The notes beneath the pieces are model-generated. The model was not told the DNA's origin. It saw only the letters and a program-made list of their open reading frames with translations, and did no database searches. From Triglochin maritima (Eukaryota > Streptophyta > Magnoliopsida > Alismatales > Juncaginaceae), in contig OY821777.1 in the NCBI GenBank assembly GCA_963682175.1, positions 20,294,001 to 20,358,000 on the forward strand: a DNA stretch of 64,000 nucleotides. The letters are read 5' to 3'. The number at the start of each line of letters is the position of its first letter. Position 1 is the stretch's first letter. Below are positions 10,561 through 21,288 of this stretch, piece after piece. The translations under genes and the position numbers were made by a program.

Positions 10561-12158
10561 CCCACTTTTGAGGTTCCCATTTGATGTATTTTGACAAATG
10601 AAGATGAGAACTTATGTTTGTACATATATTCAAAAAAAAAAGAAAAAAAAAGAAGTACAATAAAAGACTCCTTCAATGAGCATCGATTGCTGTGGACTCC
10701 AACCCTTGTGTATTTGGGCCCCTTTTCTTTCACGTATTTTGTCTCCCTTTTAAGTATCTCACAAATTTTGAGGGGAATTTGGGTTGTGTCCGTCAACATA
10801 ACCACGAACTTCCTTTTGCGCTTCATGTTGGTGAGATCTTTCCTTTTTCATGCATAAATCCATGTAGTTTCATGCTCACATTCATTGAGGACAATGCATG
10901 AAGTAGGTGTGGGGGGTGTTTTTACGTGTGTACATAGTCGAGTCTTTTCCTTTGATTTTTGTTTTCTTTTGTGTGCATTGTTAGGGTCATGTTAGTGTGC
11001 TACATTTAATATCGATATATCTGGTTACCATGATCCTTGGGTGACTTGTCTTCTTTTGCGTGCCTAGTGCTTCAAAATTTTCACATTTCATTCAAAATCT
11101 TCATGTGTTTGTTAAAGAAAATGTTTTGTGGGTTTTGTGTGTGTTTAGCATGTGCAAAACCGTTGACATGCAAAGTAAAAAGAAAGCTCCCAAAATTGTC
11201 TTGAACTTGATGCATTAGGATATCTAGTACAGTGGCTTTACGATTTATCGAGTCGTTAGGATGCACCCCAGTCTTCCCTTGGGGTGAGTAATCATAGAGT
11301 TTCAGTGCTCAAACATTTAAAGAAGTCCACCATGAACCTATTGAGTCAATAATTTGTGTCTGTTAATTTAAGGAAGTTTGTTGTAGTCAAGGACCCTTTA
11401 AATCTTGTTGTGAGACAATAAGTGTAGGGGTTTTGGTGCATGTGTAGATAAGAAATAAGTGAGTAGGTGTTCTCTCTTGTCGCACGACTCCTATCACTCG
11501 GGAAAGTAGGTCTGAGGGGACTTTGTGCCTGGTGCTTTCGAGTCATCTGACTTGGGATGCACCGACCGAACTCCCGTTACACGGGTGGTAGGGATTGCCC
11601 TATATGGAGATTTGGGGAAAGGTGTACGTGATAATGTAAGTCCTCATGGGAAATGATGCACAAAACCTGATCCTGGGAGAATGAAGCTCCAACTAATAAA
11701 AAGAAAAGAATTTTTTTTGAGAAAACAAACAAAAAGAAAAAAAATGGTAATGCAAATAAGAACCTTAATGGACATTACACTTTGTATCACTTGAGGATGT
11801 TGAGGTTGTCCATGTCTTTCACTTAATTCCTTATTTAACTTGCATGAATCATTCATTAAGTTAGGTGCGTGGACTGATTACTTATATAGAGTCGGCCCGT
11901 AGGATTACCGCGTCCAATGATCGACAACATCTGTCCAACGAGTCGAGTGTCTATATTGAATAATGCATCTTGTTCGGATTTTGTGGGTATATCCGCTGAA
12001 AACCCTCAGGAGACAACACTCCTCCTTGGCAACAAGGAGGTTTAACGAATTGTTGCACGTGCTAAGTGCAACCGTGATTCCTACGAAAGTGAGTTAGGAT
12101 TTCTTGTTTCTCGTTTGCTTTTCTTTTTCTTTGTTTTGCACGGGACTAACAAAAAATT
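10561..12158 (+). other. Conserved non-coding 3' region of A2
   Basis: It is homologous to the A1 and A3 regions of the same position. It has the polypurine-tract-like motif AGGTGTGGGGGGTGTT at 10905-10920, 1.25 kb upstream of the true tract. Only short chance frames are present. Confidence 0.72.
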
Positions 12159-12173
12159 AGGTGTGGGGGTATT
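12159..12173 (+). other. Polypurine tract of A2
   Basis: AGGTGTGGGGGTATT lies directly before the 3' LTR and is identical to A1 and A3. Confidence 0.85.
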
Positions 12174-13456
12174 TGATTGATATCATTTCATGCTTATATT
12201 TGTATCTTATATCCATTATCTTACACCAAAGCAATGTTATGTGATGAGTTTTATGTTTGAATTTCAGAAATTAATAGGTTTGAAGAGATAAAGCATAAAA
12301 GGACCCAAAAGCAGGGAAAAAAGACTTAATTGTGAGACCAGGGGACTAAGATGCAAGGGAGAAGGACTTAAACGTAAGACCGAAGGATCAAAGAGCAAAA
12401 CAGAAAACTCCACACCATCACAGGGAGTATTTTCGCAATTCTATAGTAAACTATCCATTGCTTGGTGGCATTCTCTCTACTAAGGAGTAAGCCTCGAAGC
12501 AAAAGTCAAGGTGGAGAAGAATGCTACCTTCAATGTGAGTCATTTGTTAATAAAATAATTCTTGTAGTTTCTTTTAATCTTGTCTTTTAATTTGTGCATG
12601 CTTGTTTAGTCTTTCCTTTCCGTTTAAGCTTCTTTAATATTTCTTGCTTTCTTAGGGTAATTTCATTTCAGTATAATGCTTCATCTTGTTAATATAGTTA
12701 GTGTAATGAGTAGTGAGTAGATCCATCCCCATTTGGGGGGTGGAGAAATATGTGATATAATCATGTAGTGTATTAAGTGTGTGTTATCTTAATCCCTTGA
12801 GCTTTATATGATTTCCATAACCATCTAATGGGTCTCCACTCTTATCTTTGATATGCTAATGCTCTTGAATGAAGCTTAGCCTATGCTTTGATTAGTGGAC
12901 CAATTTTATGGGGAATGATAAGGTTAGGATATGGATGGAATTAATATTGGAAACACATGTTGTAGTGTATGTACTCTTGTTGCCTTTACCTTGGTTAATG
13001 TCTTGTATGTTTTAATAATAATGTGTTATCTTAATTCATGTGGAGGCATAGTAGGGTCTAGTCTTTATACTTGAGTTCATTTAGCTTCATTCCACTTATT
13101 GTCTTGTATGTTTTAATGATGTGATCTAATCTTAATTCATGTGGAGGCAAAGTTGTATTTAGTTTTATGATTTCATGCACTACATATTGTGAGGAGCTTA
13201 ATGAACACACACACACACACACACACTTCTTTATGTTCACATTATTTCTCTACCCCCTTTGGGGTTTAGTTTTCTTGCTTCTTTTCCATTTCCACTTGCA
13301 CCTTAGTGTAGTTTAGTGTAACCAACCTTTCTCTCCTTTCTTTACCACTCGCCTTCGCACAAACCAAACATCGACACACCTCCCAGTGGACGACCCGTAT
13401 TTGCCACCGCTTCAACGCGGCCGTGCACTTGTGGTTTAAATAAAACGAATCAATCA
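12174..13456 (+). repeat. 3' LTR of A2 (1283 bp)
   Basis: It starts TGATTGATATC and ends GAATCAATCA. Compared with the A1 and B LTRs it lacks the segment holding the TATA box, so it is probably promoterless. A short (AC)n tract lies at 13205-13226. Confidence 0.88.
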
Positions 13457-14797
13457 ATGGACATGGATGGGAACTTGACAACCTACAAAGCGAAGCTTGT
13501 AGCAAAAGGTTTCACTCAAGTTCAAGGAATTGACTATGATGAAACTTTTTCACCAGTTTCCATGTTCATGTCTATTCGGATTATGCTCGCTATTACCGCA
13601 TTTCATGATTATGAGATATGGCAAATGGATGTCAAAATGGCGTTCCTTAATGGGAACTTGGAGGAGGATGTGTACATGGTACAACCTCAAGGTTTTGAAG
13701 ATCCAAAGAATAACGAGAAAGTATGCAAGCTTCAAAGATCCATTTACGGATTGAAGCAAGCATCAAGGAGTTGGAACAAGCACTTTGACGAAGAAGTCAA
13801 AAAGATTCACTTCGTCCAAAGTAAGGAAGAGCCTTGTATATACAAGAAGGTTAGTGGGAGCCACATAATGTTCTTGATCTTATATGTCGATGACATACTC
13901 TTCATGGGAAATCATATACCTTTGCTTGAGCAAACGAGAAGTTCATTGAAATTTGCATTTTCAATGAAAGATATGGGTGAGCTCAATACATCTTGGGAAT
14001 CAAGATATATAGAGATAGATCTCATAGACTCATCGGCCTAAGTCAACTTACATACATTGACAAGGTCTTGGAAAGGTTCAACATGAACAACTCCAAAAAG
14101 GGCAGTGTGCCAATGAGTATGGGTGTGCAACTCAAGAAGTCTCAACGTCCTGAATCACGTAAAGACTTAGAGTACATGAAAGATATCCCTTATGCTTCAG
14201 CAATAGGATCAATCATGTACGCGATGACTTGCACAAGACCCGATGTCTCGTATGCTCTAAGCGTGACAAGTCATCACCAATCTAACGCAGGTCCTGAGCA
14301 TTTGACTGCGGTCAAGAATATTCTGAGGTACCTTAACCGGACCAAAGATAAGTTTCTTGTTTATGGAGGACAAAGGGAATTAATAGCCGAGGGCTATTAT
14401 GATGCAAGTTTCATGACTGATCCCGACGATAGAAGGTCGCAATCAGGATACGTCTACCTTCTAAATGGTGGAGTTGTGAGTTAGCGTAGTTGGAAGCAAA
14501 GCACTACGGCCGACTCAACCCCCGCTTCCGAAGTAATGGTTGTTGCTGAAGCGAGCAAGGAGTGTGGATTAAGAAGTTCCTTGAAGAGCTTGTAGTAGTT
14601 CCCTCGAGCGAGGGACCAGTAGAGCTATTTACGATAATAGTGCATCTATCTCACAAATCAAGGATCCCAAATCACACCACAAAGTGAAGTACATGGATCG
14701 TAAGTAGTTTGTCACACGTGACTTCATCCACGAGGGCAAAATAAATCAGTTATGGGTGGACACAAATAGCAACACAGCTGATCCATTCACCAAACCC
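13457..14797 (+). pseudogene. Copia reverse transcriptase / RNase H fragment (E2)
   Basis: The translated segment starts mid-RT (LVAKGFTQVQGIDYDETFSPV) and keeps MAFLNGNLEEDVYMVQPQGF, YGLKQASRSWN and the catalytic block ILYVDDILFMGN. A one-base deletion near 13998 shifts the frame, so the following RT tail and RNase H run at 13993-14484 in another frame (CTRPDVSYALSV, KNILRYL, RSQSGYVYLLNGG). A TAG at 14482-14484 replaces the Trp expected in this motif. Reading then continues with further stops to ADPFTKP, where the coding sequence stops abruptly at the captured segment. Both lesions also occur in the inverted copy in E. Confidence 0.88.
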
Positions 14798-15120
14798 AGG
14801 ACTCCAAAACGCTACTAAGGAGGGGTTGTCCCATATAAGATAAGGTGGGGGATTTCATCACCCTTTCCTTCGCCCTAAAAACCACACTAATCAAGAGCCT
14901 AATTTTAAAATCAAGTAGACATTGGCCCTAAGGATTTCGGGCACATTAGGAGAGTGATTCGGTCCCGACCGTCATGGCCTGATCGGTGTTGCCCACTCTG
15001 TCGATAGTAGGAGAGACGAGCCCTCCAGATCTTGACTCACTTGCTGGGCTTTGTGGTCCTCGTCGTAGGGAGGTGAGGCATGTTGAGGTCGTGTGACCTC
15101 GCAGTTAGGCATCGTCTAGC
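14798..15120 (+). other. Captured 323-bp Athila-like leader segment (E2)
   Basis: This block is homologous to Athila-like leaders (A3 about 28866-29187, B 48878-49200). Its left edge joins copia pol inside the reading frame and its right edge joins the copia LTR start TGTAATCG. The identical block with identical edges is at 34734-35056. Confidence 0.85.
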
Positions 15121-16163
15121 TGTAATCGAAAGGACTGTGTTTTAAAAGTTTTACTTTTATATGTCAATTATTATGAATTGGATGTGCAAGCATTTTGTTC
15201 CTTGATTATGGTATTCGTCTTTTAGAAGTGTTAAGGAATAGGTGATTGGTCCTTAAACGTAGAGCTATAAAAGATAATGGTTTACATAAATCAAAAGTTG
15301 TTCACAATCATGGTAATTAACATGGAACATTAATTACCGAGATAAGATTGTCGTGTTGGTCATCAATTATTGTAGCTCTACAAATAATTGACGACACGAG
15401 TATATGAAAGAGGAAAATATTACTTTTATATATTGAACAGATCTAACAAGTAAAATATTATAGAATTGTGTTTCGTGTCATTAATGTTTTACTATGTCTT
15501 GCCCCTCTTAATTGAGTGATGATATTACTGGGCCCATTGATAAAGCAAAATTATAATGTGCACAATGTAACTTGAGTTAAGTTACATAGTTATAATTAAC
15601 TTAAAGAGATCAAGAAATGAATATAATACAAAGATGACACATTTAAACTTTGTATATATTCTTAATATCATGAGGCAAGGGACGGACACAAGTGGTGCAC
15701 TTACATCACTAAATGTATCGTGTTTTGGTTCGGGTGGAACAACGATATCTATGCTAATTGGGTAACTATAATGTGTAGCTAGATACCGCTTATAATTTTA
15801 GATATTAAGTGTTTAATATCTCTACCAATTTGGCTTAGATCCTCTTATAGGTCACACCACAAAACTGGGAAACAAGAGGTTTGATTTTAAGTTCATATGA
15901 TGTGTCAGGTTTCATGTGAAAATAAGACACACGTGGTGAATGAATAAAATCAATATGTCATGAGAATTGACATAATTAGAATCATAATAAATTCATATGA
16001 GGTGTATATATTATGGGGTGTAATAATTTAATATTACATAGGATAATATATTACATAATATGTGAATTTGCTAAAAAACCGAAAAGATCAAATTTTGTTG
16101 GAAATAAATCCAAAATTTGATAAAGGCAAAATCGGGGCCAAACACAGTGAACTGTCCATGGTT

Positions 16164-16513
16164 CGGTCGACCGGGGTATCTTTGGATTGGTTAACCGAAT
16201 AGGGAATGGGTAAGCGCAATTGGTTGACCGAAATTGTCTGGAGTGCCTAGACAATCAGGTTCGGCTAACCGAGTGTGCACGGTCAACCGAGAAGTAGTAT
16301 TTTCGGTAGACCGAAGGTGACACAGTCATCCGATGACTATGTCCCAGGAGCGATTCTGGTGGGTCAACGGTCGACCGAGTAAAAGATGTGGTTCGTCCGA
16401 ATTCTTCCAGGGAATTATTCTCATACAGATTCGGTCGACCGTCTAACTCACGGTGCACCAAACACGTGTTATAACCGAACGGTTCGGTTGATCGAGTGAT
16501 ACTCGGTCGACCG
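16164..16513. repeat. CGGTCGACCG palindrome cluster 1 (copia E2 U3)
   Basis: Perfect copies start at 16164, 16368, 16432 and 16504. Between them are at least six near copies such as CGGTTGACCG, CGGTCAACCG, CGGTAGACCG and CGGTTGATCG. Most variants differ by C to T or G to A at CpG positions. Confidence 0.85.
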
Positions 16514-16694
16514 AACAAGAACGATTCTGCCTGAATTATTAAGAGATTAATTAGATTATGGGTGGATTAATTCCAGATTTAATTAAAAACATTTTTTGTG
16601 GGTGCTTATGTGGAAATTAGAGATTAATTTTAGGAGAGAATAAGCAAGAGATCATGGCTAAAGAATAGCTTTTGATAATGATGTTTTGGGAGAC

Positions 16695-16701
16695 TATAAA
16701 A
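16695..16701 (+). promoter_or_regulatory. TATA box of copia E2 LTR
   Basis: TATAAAA sits in an otherwise plausible U3/R boundary about 1.57 kb into the LTR. The start site is not determined. Confidence 0.6.
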
Positions 16702-17153
16702 GGACCCCTACTCCTACTTGTTTACTACTAATGCAAAAATCTTACTCTCATTAATCTTTCCCTAATCACCACAAAAATCTCTTAGTAAATTTAAGTTTTA
16801 GAGATAAGAATCTCAGGAGCTTAAAGAGGAGTTATTAGCTAGATTCTAAACATTGTTAGAGATTGATTTGCTAGCTCCTTTCTCTCTAATCTTGTTTAGA
16901 GTTTGGTAAACACTCGGAGACAAATCTGTGGACGATTCAACAGGCAACGCTACTCTGGATTTTCAAAAAGGTTTTAGAGAACCTTTAGGTATAATTCTAC
17001 CTTTGTGGTTTATTTTAATAAATGTAGGGTTGCATGTTATTAGAATAAACACAAAGCAATATACATAAAAATTGTTGAAATATGAAAATCGATCTTGTAT
17101 GTTGTATTAATTTTTTAAAAATATATACATACATAGGGACACGAAATCATACA

Positions 17154-18899
17154 GAAACAGCGGAAAATTTAAAATTTATCATCAAGATACCAGAGACCAA
17201 TAATCAAAAGACGGGACTGTTATTTCTATTAAAACATCCAAACAGTGCACCATATTACATCAGAGTTTGTCAAAAAGAGACATGATTACATCAGATATAA
17301 CAAAAGGAAGTACAAGTAATCATGTCGACCTCAGTGATCCGAACGAGAGGATCCGATCCCAAAATGCACGCGCCCACCGTTACCACCCAACTGGACCTAC
17401 TGCGGTCCTAAAATAAAATATGCAACAACAATGCCTGAGTTTCCATAAGGAAACCCCGTATGCCAAGCTCACCTATATGAATGAAGTAGTACAAATGAAG
17501 TTATCATACTAGTAGCATGTCATGTCATTAACAGAAAGGAAAACAGTTTCCATTGAAGGGTAAAACAGGACATCAGTTCGACAATCATCATCAGGTCTCC
17601 CTCGGAGACCTACCGTAGGCACATACAGTCTAACGGAACAAGACACGACGCTCCCTACACGCGGTTGTACTACACATGGGGGTCGGAAAGGAGCATCCGC
17701 CAGGTCTGCGCCATAAGAAACAGATCTGTAACTTCGTGGTCAAACCACCCCAACGGATCCGTCACTCGGTTGGTCCATCAAACAACATCATCATCTAAGT
17801 AGGTGCCCAGCTGAGGAAAACATAGCTGGAACAACATCAACCAATCTATCATCATAGCCGGAACAACATCGGCCCATCATCGCCGGAACAACATTGGCGG
17901 CATCACCGACACAACATCGGTGGTCCAACATACGTTCGACACAACATCAGACGGTTCCAGAATGAAGTCTGCCAGGTCATCATGCTCCACGAGCCGCACA
18001 TCATCATACATTGGGATCCACAATCCCTCAGGTCAGTTATTCTACTATGAGTCCATCAATCCATCACGTTAAGTCACAATTCATATACGGAGGTGACACG
18101 TCCCGAATACCCACACTCTTCCACACGGTGGTCCCTGGGCAGGCACGCGTAACGCGCCCACCGTCACCTATCGACGCATGCACTAGGCGAAGACATGGGT
18201 TTCCGTGGACAGAGTTGGCATCATACAATGACTGGGAAATCAGTTCTGCGCACAAACGGTTAACCGAAAGAGGCAATCCGGTCGACCGTTCCTATGGGGT
18301 TTGGTCGACCGAAAGTATGCAACGGTCGAACTCTCTACGCAAAACCTAAGTCCCAACGGTCGAACAAGAGTCTAAAACCGGTCGACCGAAACGTGGTCAA
18401 AATCCGGAGTCTCGTCAAAATCATAACAATACTAACGGTCGACCGACTCAGGGGTCCCAGTCGACCGAAAACTACCAGGTCATCCTAGCAGTTCAAAAGC
18501 GACGAACCCGCCGGAGCCTCGCTCGCGCAACGCGCCTCCGGTCAGCAACCACACACACGACCACCTCCTCGCGCAACGACCTCCGCACGTCTCACGCCGA
18601 CGCAGCCTCCTTCGCCGGAGCTTGAGCAACTGAAGAGGATTGATGAGTGCTTGTGTGCATGAAGAAAACAAAGGAGAAGAACAAGGTGGAGGAGGAGAAG
18701 ATCTTGGTTTTAAAACAAAACCCTCACCTACGAGACCACCTAGCCACTCCCCTCCTCTCCTCACGCACAACGCCACCATACTTTTTCCCATCAGCCCATG
18801 TCTCCACTGTTCACGTACACCCCCTCCATGCTGCCATCCCATCACCTTCTCTCTCCACCTAACACCCATTAACACCCTAAATGGGTTTGGGATATCACA
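17154..18899 (-). repeat. Tekay-like LTR F1, cut at its 3' end by E2
   Basis: In minus orientation it starts TGTGATATCCCAAACCC at 18899 and runs to the E2 border. Near 17160-17180 and 17430-17460 it shares blocks with the right-hand chromovirus LTR (AGCGGAAAA followed by TTTAAAATTT, and GCCTGAGTTTCC). It contains palindrome cluster 2 and short repeats with the core CCGGAACAACATC at 17830-17900. Only short chance frames are seen. Confidence 0.75.
18279..18445. repeat. CGGTCGACCG palindrome cluster 2 (F1)
   Basis: Perfect copies start at 18279, 18379 and 18436. One-mismatch copies lie near 18302 and 18469, and decayed forms near 18256. Confidence 0.8.
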
Positions 18900-19165
18900 A
18901 TATGACAATGTGCCTATGATCACATTGAAAGTAAAACTTAAGTACTTTGTATTGCTTAGAAAGAATAGTGTTTATAGTAAATCACGTGAAATTTTCGAAT
19001 TGCAACACTTCTTTACGCAGAATATGTTTTTGACAAGTTTTGTACAGACGGACTGCTATTTTACAGTTACATATATGATTTATAAATTCTATTAAGAGTT
19101 AACCAACCAAGCATGGTTTTTTGTCGCCACATTTTGAAATCTCAAATGGACGATCACGTTAAAGT
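18900..19165. other. AT-rich spacer between F1 and F2
   Basis: I see no gene or recognisable element in these 266 bp. It is the sequence into which F2 and probably F1 inserted. Confidence 0.5.
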
Positions 19166-19170
19166 AACAC

Positions 19171-20899
19171 TGTAGATCCTAATCTTAACTAAAGGCTTAC
19201 GCTTGCTTAAGGGTTGGGTTAAGGCTAATGTGTGCTTTGACTTGGGAGGAATGGTATAGGTGTGGGTTGAAGTATGGTGGATATGGGTAGGAGTGTGGAG
19301 GTGTGGCTCAAGCATGTTGATCCATGCTTGGTTGGTGGGAGGTTGGGTTTTGATGGAGAGAAACATCCTTCTCTCTCACAACCCATCTCCAACTCTTCTC
19401 CACCCAATTCTCTCATTCTCTCACCCATCCCCTTCCCTCTCCAAGGCTTGTCGGAGCTGCTGTTGCCGAGGGTGGACGTCAGTGCTAGGTGGAGGCACGA
19501 CAAGTGTGGCCGGAAGTAGACATGCACGAGGAGACGAGGCCGGCATGGACTTGGCGCGAGGTGGTGGCCGATGACGTGGTGGTTGCTGGAGGAGCATGAC
19601 TGCAAGGGGGAGGTCACCAACAACGATCGGAGCTCGGACGAACTCCGATGAGCTTGTAAAAGGTATGCCAAGTTCATTTCTTTTGCTCACACAAGGCGTG
19701 TGAGAGATTTTAGCTCATTGGCAATGAGGGACGACCAGAGGGTTTGGTGCTGGCGGGCGTGGTGAGACAACGCCTAGGTGTAGCTAGGCATAGCTCAGGA
19801 ACCGGTCGACTAATGCCTTGTTGGCGGTCGACCGAATGTAGATAAATCAGGACTTGAGAAGTTGCTGATATTTTCGGTCAAACAATTTCCTTTTTTGGTT
19901 TGACCATTCCTCATTGTTTAGTTTTCATCCTGGCCAAGGCCTTCTAAACGATCGACCAACCATAGACTTTGGTTCGACCATTCACTTACGTTTTAACTCC
20001 ATTGTTTGACCGACTTGTGCTTCTGTTCGAACGTTTTCCTATTCATAAGGAACGATCGACACTTTGCCGATTCCGGTCGATCGTTGGTGCCCAGAATTGG
20101 GTTCTTGCCTTTTGTCTTGTGTCATGCTGATTCCTTGGAAACCCGTGTCCTTACCTTGAGTGTGAGCCGGAAGGTGACAGTGGGTGCGATGAGCGCGCCT
20201 GCCCAGGGATCGCCGGGTAAAAGAGTGTTGACACTTGGTACGCGTTTCACCTTTATATTTATGAGCTTTAGTATAATATGTTGCATTTCATTGAGTCACC
20301 CTATGTAGTAGACCTGAGGGAGCGTGGATCCCAATGCATTTTATTGTTACGCAGCTCGACGGAGCGAGATGACCATCTGACCTTTGTGGCGGCGGAGATG
20401 ACCGACCGACGATTATTCTGGAGCGTACTCTCCGTAGGACCACGTGTGCCTACGGTAGGTGCTCTCAGGGGATCCGATGTTGTTGGTCGGACAATTGTCC
20501 ATTATTGCCCCTGGTTGGGGAAGGTTTCACTTGTTGCACACTTTCGTGCCATGTTATACTAGTTGTAATTATATTGTGCATTCATATTCATAGACGGACT
20601 TTGTATACATAGTTTATGTTATGAAAACTCAGGCATTTTATCTTGTTTGCATTTTGGGCATTGTTAGGTACTGAGTGGGTGGCGACTGAAGACGAGTGCA
20701 CACCGGGCATCCTCTAGTCTTATCCTTAGGTTTTTGTCTTTACCTGCATGATGTCCTTTTCACGTCATTGATGTAATCAACTTGAAATCTTTTGTAATGG
20801 TGTACCTTGATGAATCATATATGAGTAATTTCCCCGTTCTTCTGGTCTTATAACTTATTGAAATTTTGTTTAAAATTTTCACTTTTCGGGGACGTTACA
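19171..20899 (+). repeat. Solo Tekay-like LTR F2 (1729 bp)
   Basis: It starts TGTAGATCCTAATC and ends GGGGACGTTACA. It is flanked by the perfect 5-bp duplication aacac (19166-19170 and 20900-20904). There is no internal region, so this is a solo LTR left by LTR-LTR recombination. It shares the AACTCAGGCA block (about 20626) with F1 and the right-hand chromovirus in matching orientation. It holds decayed palindromes and one perfect copy at 19825-19834. Confidence 0.85.
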
Positions 20900-20904
20900 A
20901 ACAC

Positions 20905-21187
20905 ATCCAAACATTTTAGGGGACTCTGAGAGAATGTCTGGTTTAAATATACCATGATTTAAATTTTTAGGGAAGAAATTAAGATGAACAAGGTACCCAT
21001 GCCACCAAAGGTTAGAGAGATTAATTGAAGCAGCAACAATAGAAGAAGAAGAAGAAGAAGAAGAAGAAGAAGAAAAAAAAAGTTTTTTTGTGTGTGGAAG
21101 AGGTGGTTATACAAGAGTAATGGTAAATATAGGTCCTACATGTAGTCCTCATTGTAGATCATCAAGTAAAAAATAGTAAAAAATAAT
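20905..21187. other. Unassigned host sequence with (GAA)n
   Basis: No credible gene is present. A (GAA)n microsatellite occupies about 21042-21074. The minus strand at 20900-21030 faintly resembles a decayed copia segment, but I cannot support a domain call. Confidence 0.45.
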
Positions 21188-21288
21188 TTTCTTATTATGA
21201 AACAACAAATACACCGTATGGATGAGTCACCTTATTACTTGATGTTACAACTTCTTGTAACATTCACATTCAAATGCAATGTAATTCT

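Larger units (their letters stand above)
7914..13456 (+). mobile_element. Athila-like deletion derivative A2
   Basis: This plus-strand member of the A family keeps the last 35 bp of its 5' LTR (7914-7948), primer site, leader, pieces of gag and protein C-terminus, the non-coding 3' region, a polypurine tract and a complete 3' LTR (12174-13456). The gag capsid and protease domains are deleted. The missing 5' LTR portion is predicted to lie left of A1, outside this window. The right flank is copia pol (from 13457), so A2 inserted into element E2. The expected target duplication would begin atgga. Confidence 0.85.
13457..17153 (+). mobile_element. 3' part of copia element E2
   Basis: This is the plus-strand 3' half of a Ty1/copia element whose 5' half would lie beyond A2, outside the window. 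It consists of pol (RT/RH, 13457-14797), a captured Athila-like leader piece (14798-15120) and a complete 3' LTR (15121-17153). From about 13720 to 15500 it is nearly identical, in inverted orientation, to 34390-36130 in element E. It ends against a Tekay-like LTR (17154), which is probably its insertion target. Confidence 0.85.
15121..17153 (+). repeat. 3' LTR of copia E2 (2033 bp)
   Basis: It begins TGTAATCGAAAGG and ends ACACGAAATCATACA, matching the ends of the E 5' LTR (48533-48877). A TATA box, TATAAAA, lies at 16695-16701, with a cluster of CGGTCGACCG palindromes 180-530 bp upstream in U3. About 170 bp found in E (near 34200-34370) is missing at about 15506. Confidence 0.85.

Noticed and set aside
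15121..17153. E2 LTR as a 5' LTR
   Set aside because: No primer-binding site follows its end at 17153; a Tekay-like LTR follows instead, so it is treated as a 3' LTR.
18480..18923. Possible gene on the minus strand (147 codons)
   Set aside because: It lies wholly inside Tekay-like LTR F1, has no domain, and its composition is that of GC-rich LTR sequence.
20900..21030. Copia integrase fragment on the minus strand
   Set aside because: Resemblance is limited to a few residues with no catalytic motif, too weak to annotate.
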